Origin: Calidifontibacillus erzurumensis
Lineage (GTDB): Bacteria > Bacillota > Bacilli > Bacillales > Bacillaceae_J
Direction of reading: 5' to 3'
Assembly (NCBI RefSeq): GCF_013303125.1
Contig: NZ_JABTTE010000023.1
Span: 1-58,110 of the forward strand
Length of the DNA: 58,110 nucleotides
Shown: one piece after another, positions 49,312 to 58,110 of the stretch
Position numbering within the stretch: position 1 is the stretch's first letter
Layout of the letters: the number at the start of each line of letters is the position of its first letter
The notes under the pieces: model-generated
Told to the model about the DNA's origin: nothing
What the model saw: only the letters and a program-made list of their open reading frames with translations
The model's database searches: none
Position numbers and translations under genes: made by a program

Positions 49312-50103
49312 ATGATATTTGTATTTGATGTTGGTAATACGAATACGGTTTTAGGTGTTTTTGAAGGAGAGGAATTAAAACATCATTGGCGGATTGAAAC
49401 GAGTCGTCATAAAACTGAAGACGAATATGGGATGTTGATAAAAGCGCTATTTTCTCATGTTGGTATCAGTACAACAGATATATCCGGAATTATTATATCT
49501 TCTGTAGTACCACCAATTATGCATGCCCTAGAAAGAATGTGTGAAAAATATTTTCATCTTGAACCAATGATTGTCGGACCAGGCATCAAAACCGGTTTAA
49601 ATATTAAATACGATAACCCACGCGAAGTTGGAGCAGACCGAATTGTAAATGCTGTTGCCGGCATTCATCTATATGGGGCTCCGCTAATCATAGTTGATTT
49701 CGGTACAGCAACTACATATTGTTACATCGATGAAAACAAACAGTATATGGGTGGGGCAATTGCACCAGGAATCAATATTTCTACGGAAGCGCTTTATACG
49801 AAAGCAGCGAAACTGCCCCGCATTGAAATTGCCAGACCAAATGGCATTGTTGGAAAAAATACAGTTCATGCAATGCAAGCAGGTATTTTATTTGGTTATG
49901 TTGGTCAAGTTGAAGGGATCGTTAAAAGAATGAAAGAACAAGCTTTAGTTGAGCCGAAGGTGATTGCAACGGGCGGTTTAGCTTCACTCATTGCGAAAGA
50001 ATCAGATGTGATTGATGTTGTTGATCCATTCTTGACATTAAAAGGGCTGCAAATGATTTTTGCCCGTAATCAAACGAGTGGAAGGAGCAAATTTGATGCA
50101 TGA
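49312..50103 (+). CDS. coaX: Type III pantothenate kinase
   Basis: First enzyme of coenzyme A synthesis from pantothenate; the type III enzyme is not inhibited by CoA. The 263-residue product has the ASKHA phosphate motifs [12 protein letters not shown] (residues 5-16) and [11 protein letters not shown] and the pantothenate region [15 protein letters not shown] chose ATG 49312, preceded by GGGTGAT; the in-frame TTG 49270 lies upstream of that site. The 3' end overlaps hslO by 8 nt. Confidence 0.95.
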   Translation: MIFVFDVGNTNTVLGVFEGEELKHHWRIETSRHKTEDEYGMLIKALFSHVGISTTDISGIIISSVVPPIMHALERMCEKYFHLEPMIVGPGIKTGLNIKYDNPREVGADRIVNAVAGIHLYGAPLIIVDFGTATTYCYIDENKQYMGGAIAPGINISTEALYTKAAKLPRIEIARPNGIVGKNTVHAMQAGILFGYVGQVEGIVKRMKEQALVEPKVIATGGLASLIAKESDVIDVVDPFLTLKGLQMIFARNQTSGRSKFDA

Positions 50104-50971
50104 TTATTTAATTAAAGCATTGGCTTATGATGGACAAGTTAGAGCTTATGGAGTGCGTTCAACGGAAACTGTAGCAGAAGGACAAAGACGCCATGACACT
50201 TGGGCGACAGCATCGGCAGCCCTTGGAAGAACGATGACTGCTGCGGTGATGATGGGAGCGATGCTGAAAGGTGAAGATAAAATAACGGTGAAAATTGATG
50301 GAGGCGGACCGATTGGCGTAATTCTCGTTGACACAAATGCCCATGGAGAAGTGCGAGGCTATGTATCCAATCCGCATGTTGATTTTGAATTAAACGAGAA
50401 GGGAAAACTGGATGTTGCCCGTGCGGTTGGCAAAAACGGATTTTTGTCGATTGTAAAAGATTTAGGATTGAGAGACTATTTTACAGGACAAGTACCGTTA
50501 ATTTCAGGTGAAATTGGTGAAGATTTTAGTTATTATTTTGCAGCCTCTGAGCAAGTTCCATCTGCAGTCGGCGTTGGTGTACTAGTAAATCCTGATCATA
50601 CAATCAAAGCAGCTGGTGGATTTATTATTCAGTTAATGCCGGGAACTGATGATGAGACCATCACAAAAATAGAAAATCAGATTCAAGCGCTTCCACCTAT
50701 ATCAAAGCTAATCGAAGAGGGACTTACACCAGAGGAAATATTAGAAAGATTGCTTGGAAAAATTAAAGTACTTGAAAAAATGCCGGTGTCTTTTAAATGC
50801 AATTGTTCAAAAGAAAGATTTGCAGATGCCATCATTGGTTTAGGGCGTGAAGAAATAAAAGCGATGATAGAAGAGGACGGAAAAGCGGAAGCTCTTTGCC
50901 ATTTTTGTAATCAATCATACTTTTTTTCAAAAGAAGAATTGGAACACCTTTACGGAAATGCTCAAGAATAA
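50096..50971 (+). CDS. hslO: Redox-regulated chaperone Hsp33
   Basis: Holdase chaperone activated by oxidative unfolding. In the 291-residue product the N-terminal domain covers about residues 1-180 ([16 protein letters not shown]), followed by a linker and a C-terminal zinc switch with CxC (FKCNCSKE) and CxxC (LCHFCNQ). I chose ATG 50096 behind GAAGGAG; this matches the family length. It is translationally coupled to coaX and followed by the monocistronic cysK. Confidence 0.95.
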   Translation: MHDYLIKALAYDGQVRAYGVRSTETVAEGQRRHDTWATASAALGRTMTAAVMMGAMLKGEDKITVKIDGGGPIGVILVDTNAHGEVRGYVSNPHVDFELNEKGKLDVARAVGKNGFLSIVKDLGLRDYFTGQVPLISGEIGEDFSYYFAASEQVPSAVGVGVLVNPDHTIKAAGGFIIQLMPGTDDETITKIENQIQALPPISKLIEEGLTPEEILERLLGKIKVLEKMPVSFKCNCSKERFADAIIGLGREEIKAMIEEDGKAEALCHFCNQSYFFSKEELEHLYGNAQE

Positions 50972-51023
50972 AAAGTTTTTTTGCTTGAAAAAACTATTAT
51001 TTGGAATTGTCGAGTAAATTTTG

Positions 51024-51052
51024 TTGACAATAATCTGAAAACTTGATAGGTT
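51024..51052 (+). promoter_or_regulatory. Possible promoter of cysK
   Basis: TTGACA (51024-51029), a 17-bp spacer and a weak -10, TAGGTT (51047-51052). A weak -10 fits a regulated promoter; CymR control as in B. subtilis is possible, but I did not identify a certain operator. Confidence 0.45.
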
Positions 51053-51106
51053 AATGATAGAAAAACTTAAAAATCAATATAATTACTCGGGATTGGAGTG
51101 TCGTAA

Positions 51107-52027
51107 ATGCGTGTTGTAAATTCCATTGAAGAATTAATTGGCTCTACACCAATCGTAAAATTGAACCGGCTAACAGATGAAAATGATGCAGAAGTATATG
51201 TAAAGTTGGAGTATTTTAACCCTGGTAGCAGCGTAAAAGATCGTATTGCTATGGCAATGATCAATGACGCTATCAAAAAAGGCGAATTAAAGCCAGGAGA
51301 TACTATTATTGAGCCAACAAGCGGAAATACTGGTATCGGATTAGCGATGGTTGCAGCAGCAAAAGGTTTAAAAGCAGTTCTTGTTATGCCTGATACAATG
51401 AGCTTAGAAAGACGTAATCTTTTACGTGCATACGGTGCAGAACTTATTTTAACACCTGGCGCAGAGGGTATGAAAGGTGCGATTAGCAAAGCGGAAGAAC
51501 TTGCTAAGGAACATGGCTATTTCATGCCACAACAATTTAAAAACCAAGCAAATCCTCAAATTCACCGTGAAACAACAGGTAAGGAAATCGTTGAACAAAT
51601 GGATCAATTAGATGCGTTTGTTTCTGGTATTGGGACGGGTGGAACAATTACAGGCGCTGGTGAAGTGTTAAAACAAAAATTCCCTGACATTAAGATTTTT
51701 GCGGTTGAACCTGCTGATTCTCCAGTTCTTTCTGGTGGCAAACCTGGTCCTCACAAAATTCAGGGAATCGGTGCCGGATTTGTACCAGATGTATTAAATA
51801 CAAATATTTATGATGAAGTTATCAAAATTGAAAATGAAGAAGCGTTCGAACATGCACGTCGTGCTGGCCGAGAAGAAGGTATTTTATGCGGTATTTCTTC
51901 AGGGGCAGCCATTGCTGCAGCTTTAAAAGTTGCTAAAAAATTAGGTAAAGGTAAGAAAGTATTAGCAATCTTGCCTGACAACGGAGAACGTTATTTAAGT
52001 ACAGCTCTTTACCAATTTGAAGAATAA
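51107..52027 (+). CDS. cysK: Cysteine synthase
   Basis: O-acetylserine (thiol)-lyase making cysteine from O-acetylserine and sulfide. The 306-residue product has the PLP lysine K44 in [10 protein letters not shown], the phosphate-binding GTGGTITG and the asparagine loop [17 protein letters not shown] precedes the ATG. In B. subtilis CysK also partners the regulator CymR. A clear terminator separates it from pabA, so it stands alone; pabB, which follows it in B. subtilis, is missing. Confidence 0.97.
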   Translation: MRVVNSIEELIGSTPIVKLNRLTDENDAEVYVKLEYFNPGSSVKDRIAMAMINDAIKKGELKPGDTIIEPTSGNTGIGLAMVAAAKGLKAVLVMPDTMSLERRNLLRAYGAELILTPGAEGMKGAISKAEELAKEHGYFMPQQFKNQANPQIHRETTGKEIVEQMDQLDAFVSGIGTGGTITGAGEVLKQKFPDIKIFAVEPADSPVLSGGKPGPHKIQGIGAGFVPDVLNTNIYDEVIKIENEEAFEHARRAGREEGILCGISSGAAIAAALKVAKKLGKGKKVLAILPDNGERYLSTALYQFEE

Positions 52028-52035
52028 ATAAAAGG

Positions 52036-52073
52036 AAAAACAGTCCTTTTCCGAATTAGGACTGTTTTTTTCT
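52036..52073 (+). terminator. Terminator after cysK
   Basis: AAAAACAGTCCT pairs with AGGACTGTTTTT, followed by more T residues. Confidence 0.92.
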
Positions 52074-52138
52074 TTTAAAGTTTATTACAATTATGGATAT
52101 GAGCAGAGAATAGAAAATGATGAGTAGAGGTGAGCGTA

Positions 52139-52726
52139 GTGATTTTAATGATTGATAATTATGATTCTTTTACGTTTAATTTAGTCCAGTATTTAGGAGA
52201 ATTAGGCCAAAACCTTATTGTAAAGCGCAATGATGAAATTACAATAAAAGAAATTGAAGAAATGGATCCAGACTTTTTAATGATATCTCCAGGACCATGT
52301 ACGCCGAATGAAGCTGGGATTAGCCTAGAAGCGATCCAAACATTTGCCGGTAAGATTCCGATATTCGGTGTATGTCTAGGACATCAAGCTATTGCCCAAG
52401 TATTTGGTGGAGATATTGTGCGCGCTGAACAAATAATGCATGGAAAAACATCTGAAATATATCATGATGGGAAAACAATATTCACTGGTTTAGAACAGCC
52501 ATTTAAAGCTGCACGATACCATTCTTTAATTGTAAAAAAAGAGACATTACCATCTTGTTTTGAAATCTCTGCTTGGACGAAAGATGACGAAATTATGGCC
52601 ATTCGTCATAAAAATTTGCCAATCGAAGGCGTGCAATTTCATCCAGAATCCATTATTACTTCCTATGGTAAAGAAATACTGCAAAATTTTATAACAACAT
52701 ATGGGAAAAAAGTTTCTCTTTCTTAA
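52139..52726 (+). CDS. pabA: Glutamine amidotransferase subunit of aminodeoxychorismate/anthranilate synthase
   Basis: Class I amidotransferase that passes glutamine-derived ammonia to PabB (folate) and, in B. subtilis, also to TrpE (tryptophan). The 195-residue product has the catalytic Cys in FGVCLGHQAIAQVFGG and His-Glu in EGVQFHPESI; MILMIDNYDSFTFNLVQYLGELG is the family N-terminus. I chose GTG 52139, just behind AGAGGTGAG; GTG 52130 and ATG 52148 are in frame. Unlike B. subtilis, no pabB lies before it and no pabC after it, so it stands apart from its usual partners. Confidence 0.93.
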   Translation: MILMIDNYDSFTFNLVQYLGELGQNLIVKRNDEITIKEIEEMDPDFLMISPGPCTPNEAGISLEAIQTFAGKIPIFGVCLGHQAIAQVFGGDIVRAEQIMHGKTSEIYHDGKTIFTGLEQPFKAARYHSLIVKKETLPSCFEISAWTKDDEIMAIRHKNLPIEGVQFHPESIITSYGKEILQNFITTYGKKVSLS

Positions 52727-52737
52727 TAAAAATGTAA

Positions 52738-52829
52738 AAAGGGGATTGAGGTCTTTATCAATATGAATCTTGCTTACAATAAGCGGCTTGAGCAAGAATG
52801 TATTGATATAGATCCAACCCCTTTGTTTT
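52738..52829 (+). other. Long imperfect hairpin between pabA and folP
   Basis: Four blocks pair in order: AAAGGGG with CCCCTTT, a TCT block, ATCAATA (52757-52763) with TATTGAT (52801-52807), and TCTTGCT (52768-52774) with AGCAAGA (52791-52797). The arms are about 35 nt each and TTTGTTTTATT follows. It may act as a terminator, but it is much longer than the others in this window. Confidence 0.65.
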
Positions 52830-52896
52830 ATTGTATAAGACTAATAGGAATGATCATAATGAAATTAAAAGTCTAGAAAAGAAAGGGTTTCGGGAA

Positions 52897-53754
52897 ATGG
52901 AAGGAAACAAAACGTTACACATTACATGTTCTGCAAAGAAATTTGATATGAACGAGAAAACGTGGATTATGGGTATTTTAAATGTTACACCTGATTCTTT
53001 TTCAGACGGTGGACGATTTAATAATCTTGAATCCGCACTTCAACAGGCCAAACGGATGGTTCAAGATGGGGCGGATTTTATTGATGTTGGCGGCGAATCA
53101 ACGAGACCTGGTCACGTGCAAATTAGTGAAGAAGAAGAACTGCGCCGAATTTTGCCAGTAATTAAGGCATTAAAAAGCACGATTGAAAAGCCTCTATCCA
53201 TTGATACGTACAAAGCAGAGGTTGCCAGACAGGCGATTGAAGCCGGCGCAGACATCATAAATGATATTTGGGGAGCAAAAGCAGATCCGAAAATGGCGGA
53301 AGTAGCTGCCCATTACGATGTTCCGATTATTCTTATGCACAATCGTGATAATATGAATTACTTAAATTTAATGCAAGATATGATTGCTGATTTGCGTGAA
53401 AGTATTGCTATTGTAAAAAAAGCCGGCGTTCGTGATGAACAAATTATATTAGACCCAGGCATCGGTTTTGCGAAAACTTATGAGCATAATTTAGAAGTTA
53501 TGCGTCATTTAAACTTGATTGTAAATATGGGATATCCGGTTTTATTAGGAACATCTAGAAAGAGATTTATTGGGCGAGCGTTAGATTTACCGGTTGACGA
53601 AAGAATGGAAGGAACGGGTGCAACTGTCTGCCTTGGAATTGAACGAGGATGCCATATCGTAAGAGTTCATGATGTGAAAGAAATGGCTAGAATGGCGAAA
53701 ATGATGGATGCTATGTTAGGAAAACCAGCTTCAGTAGTGATGGCCAATGGATAA
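52897..53754 (+). CDS. folP: Dihydropteroate synthase
   Basis: Joins p-aminobenzoate to the pterin pyrophosphate in folate synthesis; the target of sulfonamides (sul in B. subtilis). The 285-residue product has MGILNVTPDSFSDGG (about residues 28-42), DVGGESTRPG, LSIDTYKAEVARQAI and LLGTSRKRFIG. I chose ATG 52897, preceded by GAAAGGG; the in-frame TTG 52831 lies just after the long hairpin. It overlaps folB by 8 nt. Confidence 0.97.
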   Translation: MEGNKTLHITCSAKKFDMNEKTWIMGILNVTPDSFSDGGRFNNLESALQQAKRMVQDGADFIDVGGESTRPGHVQISEEEELRRILPVIKALKSTIEKPLSIDTYKAEVARQAIEAGADIINDIWGAKADPKMAEVAAHYDVPIILMHNRDNMNYLNLMQDMIADLRESIAIVKKAGVRDEQIILDPGIGFAKTYEHNLEVMRHLNLIVNMGYPVLLGTSRKRFIGRALDLPVDERMEGTGATVCLGIERGCHIVRVHDVKEMARMAKMMDAMLGKPASVVMANG

Positions 53755-54106
53755 AATTTATTTAAACAAACTACAGTTTTATGGCTACCATGGTGTTATG
53801 CCTGAAGAAAATAAGTTAGGCCAGCGTTTTATCGTTGACCTCATCTTAGAACTTGATTTAACTAAAGCAGGACAGAGTGATGACTTAAATGAAACTGTAA
53901 ACTATGCTGAAGTATATCAAATTGTTAAATCGATTGTGGAAGGGAAGCCTAGCAAGCTTATAGAGCATTTGGCAGAACAATTGGCTGCTGCTCTTTTAAA
54001 GTCTTTTTCAAAAATTGATTTTTGTACCGTGAAAATCACTAAACCGGATCCACCGATTCCAGGTTGCTATGAATCTGTTGCGGTTGAAATTCGCAGAGGG
54101 CGGTAA
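53747..54106 (+). CDS. folB: Dihydroneopterin aldolase
   Basis: Cleaves dihydroneopterin to 6-hydroxymethyl-dihydropterin and glycolaldehyde. The 119-residue product has YGYHGVMPEENKLGQRFIVDL with the active-site Tyr and Glu, the NYAEVY segment, LIEHLAEQLA and the catalytic Lys in VKITKPDPPIPGCYESVAVEI. Its ATG lies within the folP 3' end (8-nt overlap). In B. subtilis folK follows directly; here a 383-bp gap with its own promoter intervenes. Confidence 0.95.
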   Translation: MDKIYLNKLQFYGYHGVMPEENKLGQRFIVDLILELDLTKAGQSDDLNETVNYAEVYQIVKSIVEGKPSKLIEHLAEQLAAALLKSFSKIDFCTVKITKPDPPIPGCYESVAVEIRRGR

Positions 54107-54234
54107 TAAAGTTTTTTTTCTTAACAGCCTGTGGTAAGCTATTATAAGTGGAATGACGGGAATGTTTATTATTTAAATAAATATTTTTAAGACTCCCATT
54201 CTCAAAGAAGAATGTGAAAGACGTAACTATTGGG

Positions 54235-54263
54235 TTGGCTTTAACAATATGCTTTAGTATAAT
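54235..54263 (+). promoter_or_regulatory. Sigma-A promoter in the folB-folK gap
   Basis: TTGGCT (54235-54240), a 17-bp spacer and TATAAT (54258-54263). It would produce a leader of about 220 nt before folK that contains a short frame (54313-54369). Confidence 0.75.
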
Positions 54264-54312
54264 CAGTCCTAGATAGGTATTTGAATTGTTCAAATTAGAG
54301 GTGGTTGTATTC

Positions 54313-54369
54313 TTGGCTGAATTAGTCAAAAAGGTTGATAGGCTGAAATTAGAACAAAATGATATTTGA
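54313..54369 (+). CDS. Possible 18-codon leader frame before folK
   Basis: TTG 54313, 8 nt after AGAGGTGG, opens a frame encoding AELVKKVDRLKLEQNDI and then TGA. It lies downstream of a strong promoter. It could be a leader peptide or the stub of a lost gene. I recognise no homologue. The remaining gap (54370-54489) shows nothing further. Confidence 0.25.
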   Translation: MAELVKKVDRLKLEQNDI

Positions 54370-54489
54370 TGTAAAAGAAGTGTGCACAACAAAAATGAGT
54401 TCAGTTTATAAACAGAAACTATTGAAGAATAGGGAAGTTTAGACGAGTTTGTTATATAAAGTCTTAGTAATATAACTTAGGTGGAAAAA

Positions 54490-54987
54490 ATGAATAATAT
54501 CGCATTTATTGGTTTAGGTACGAACGAAGGCAACCGTGAAAAATTTTTAAAAGAAGCAATCCAAATGTTGGCTGCCCATCGTTGTATATCTATTGTTGAT
54601 TATTCTTCCATTTACGAGACAGAGCCGGTCGGATATACAGAACAGCCGCTGTTTCTAAACATGGTGGTAAAAATTGCAACCTCTCTCACAGCACTCGAAC
54701 TGCTTGACTCGATCCAGAAAATTGAAAATGATCTTGGAAGAAAAAGGAACGTCCGGTGGGGGCCAAGGACGATAGATCTTGACATTTTACTTTACAATAA
54801 AGAAAATATTAAGTCAGAACGTTTAATCGTTCCACATCCACGAATGTTCGAAAGATCATTTGTTGTAATTCCTTTGTTAGAGATTGATAAAGATCTCTTT
54901 GGATCCTTTAACATCAATATAGATCATCTGAAAAACGATCCAGGTGTATCATTATACATTGATCGTGAAAAGGCACTTCAACTGTGA
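54490..54987 (+). CDS. folK: 6-hydroxymethyl-7,8-dihydropterin pyrophosphokinase
   Basis: Transfers pyrophosphate from ATP to hydroxymethyl-dihydropterin, just before dihydropteroate synthase. The 165-residue product has GLGTNEGNREKFLKEAIQML at the N-terminus, ETEPVGYTEQPLFLNMV and RWGPRTIDLDILLY. I chose ATG 54490; TTAGGTGGA before it is the ribosome-binding site and includes the upstream GTG 54481. The dusB start follows after 13 nt. The small helix-turn-helix gene yazB, which follows folK in B. subtilis, is absent. Confidence 0.95.
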   Translation: MNNIAFIGLGTNEGNREKFLKEAIQMLAAHRCISIVDYSSIYETEPVGYTEQPLFLNMVVKIATSLTALELLDSIQKIENDLGRKRNVRWGPRTIDLDILLYNKENIKSERLIVPHPRMFERSFVVIPLLEIDKDLFGSFNINIDHLKNDPGVSLYIDREKALQL

Positions 54988-55000
54988 AGAGGTGATAAAA

Positions 55001-57657
<2,657 letters not shown>

Positions 57658-57730
57658 AACTGAATGTAATCTTACTGTAACTCTTTCTTTTAAAAATAAT
57701 CAGGATTGGATTCAATAAAAATAGTGAAGT

Positions 57731-57797
57731 AAAAAACTGTCTCTTAAAATCGAACGTTGGATTCTTCCAAGTGATGATTTGAGGCAGTTTTTTATTT
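57731..57797 (+). terminator. Terminator after lysS
   Basis: AAAACTGTCTC-AAATC pairs with GATTT-GAGGCAGTTTT around a loop of about 30 nt, followed by TTTATTTTTT. Confidence 0.8.
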
Positions 57798-57885
57798 TTT
57801 ATTGGAATATCACTTGAAATTGACGTTATCTAATGATAAAGTACTTTTTGTTGTCAAAAAAATAAAAAAAAGAAAAAATTAACGG

Positions 57886-57914
57886 TTGACAATTAGTTTT
57901 CTGAATGATATCCT
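57886..57914 (+). promoter_or_regulatory. rrn promoter P1
   Basis: TTGACA (57886-57891), a 17-bp spacer and TATCCT (57909-57914), preceded by an A/T-rich tract resembling an UP element. Confidence 0.75.
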
Positions 57915-57973
57915 ATAAAAGTCGCTGTTGAAGAAGTCGACAAAAATCGAAGAAAAAAATGAAAAAATGACTG

Positions 57974-58002
57974 TTGACTTCTATGAAATGATATGTTATT
58001 AT
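57974..58002 (+). promoter_or_regulatory. rrn promoter P2
   Basis: TTGACT (57974-57979), a 17-bp spacer and TATTAT (57997-58002). The tandem arrangement about 90 bp apart is typical of Bacillus rRNA operons. Confidence 0.78.
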
Positions 58003-58009
58003 AAAATAT

Positions 58010-58110
58010 GTCGCAATTACGAAATAAAACAGCGTGATCTTTGAAAATTAAACAAAATGTCAAGCGTGCGGCAATGTTGAATGTTTTATTCAACGGCCAA
58101 GTCAATTTTC
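58010..58110 (+). ncRNA. Leader of the next rRNA operon (partial)
   Basis: TGATCTTTGAAAA (58035-58047) resembles the boxA antitermination site of Bacillus rrn leaders. A hairpin GTTGAAT/ATTCAAC follows at 58076-58094. The 16S gene itself starts beyond the window. Confidence 0.7.

Noticed and set aside
52763-52876. 37-codon + strand frame between pabA and folP
   Set aside because: It has no Shine-Dalgarno sequence, lies across the long hairpin, and resembles no known protein.

Overview
The window is a low-GC chromosomal segment of an endospore-forming member of the Bacillaceae. Gene content and order follow the origin-proximal csfB-to-lysS block of Bacillus subtilis almost gene for gene. Several proteins (SpoVT, AbrB, SspF, RocD, IspE, YabG) read as close B. 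subtilis relatives. I cannot name the species. The block lies between two rRNA operons on the same strand: it opens with the 23S-5S spacer and a complete 5S rRNA gene and closes with tandem rrn promoters and the leader of the next operon. All genes but two (abrB and a rocR-like regulator) are on the + strand. I found no insertion sequence, CRISPR array or tRNA gene.

Layout. 1-7.5 kb: 5S rRNA, csfB (anti-sigma), an Orn/Lys/Arg decarboxylase, tmk, holB, ricT, yabA, a TrmN6-like methylase, yazA and rsmI. 7.6-16.5 kb: abrB (-), metG, tatD, a 3D/G5-domain cell-wall protein, rnmV, ksgA, yabG, veg and sspF. 16.7-23.9 kb: ispE, purR, ridA, spoVG, glmU, prs, ctc, pth and fin. 23.9-33.8 kb: mfd, spoVT, a MOP-family flippase, mazG-like yabN, rqcP, yabP, yabQ, divIC and yabR. 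34-40.3 kb: an accessory module of an NhaC-family antiporter, a small unknown protein, a RocR-like sigma-54 activator (-), rocD and an NAD-type glutamate dehydrogenase. 40.8-57.7 kb: spoIIE, yabS, yabT, tilS, hpt, ftsH, coaX, hslO, cysK, pabA, folP, folB, folK, dusB and lysS.

Regulation can be read directly at many genes. Sporulation sigma-factor motifs sit where the B. subtilis counterparts are known to be controlled: sigma-F at csfB and fin, sigma-H at spoVG, sigma-K at yabG, sigma-G at spoVT and sspF, and a weaker sigma-E match at yabP. spoIIE has the unusual 21-bp-spaced Spo0A-type promoter. abrB has a vegetative promoter with a Spo0A box downstream of its start. Strong sigma-A promoters precede veg (two in tandem), the 3D-domain protein gene, yabR, purR (with PurBox-like sites) and lysS.

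The most distinctive region is the 34-40 kb roc module. Two nearly identical -24/-12 promoters, one before the NhaC-family gene and one before rocD-gdh, flank a single RocR-like activator gene, so the transporter probably belongs to the arginine/ornithine catabolic regulon. Other unusual signals are a 12-bp perfect complementarity between the two ends of the sspF transcript, a closely related promoter element shared by ispE and the flippase gene, a consensus promoter running straight into a perfect-palindrome terminator before lysS, and loss of pabB and pabC from the folate cluster and of yaaQ (darA) and yaaR from the tmk-holB interval.
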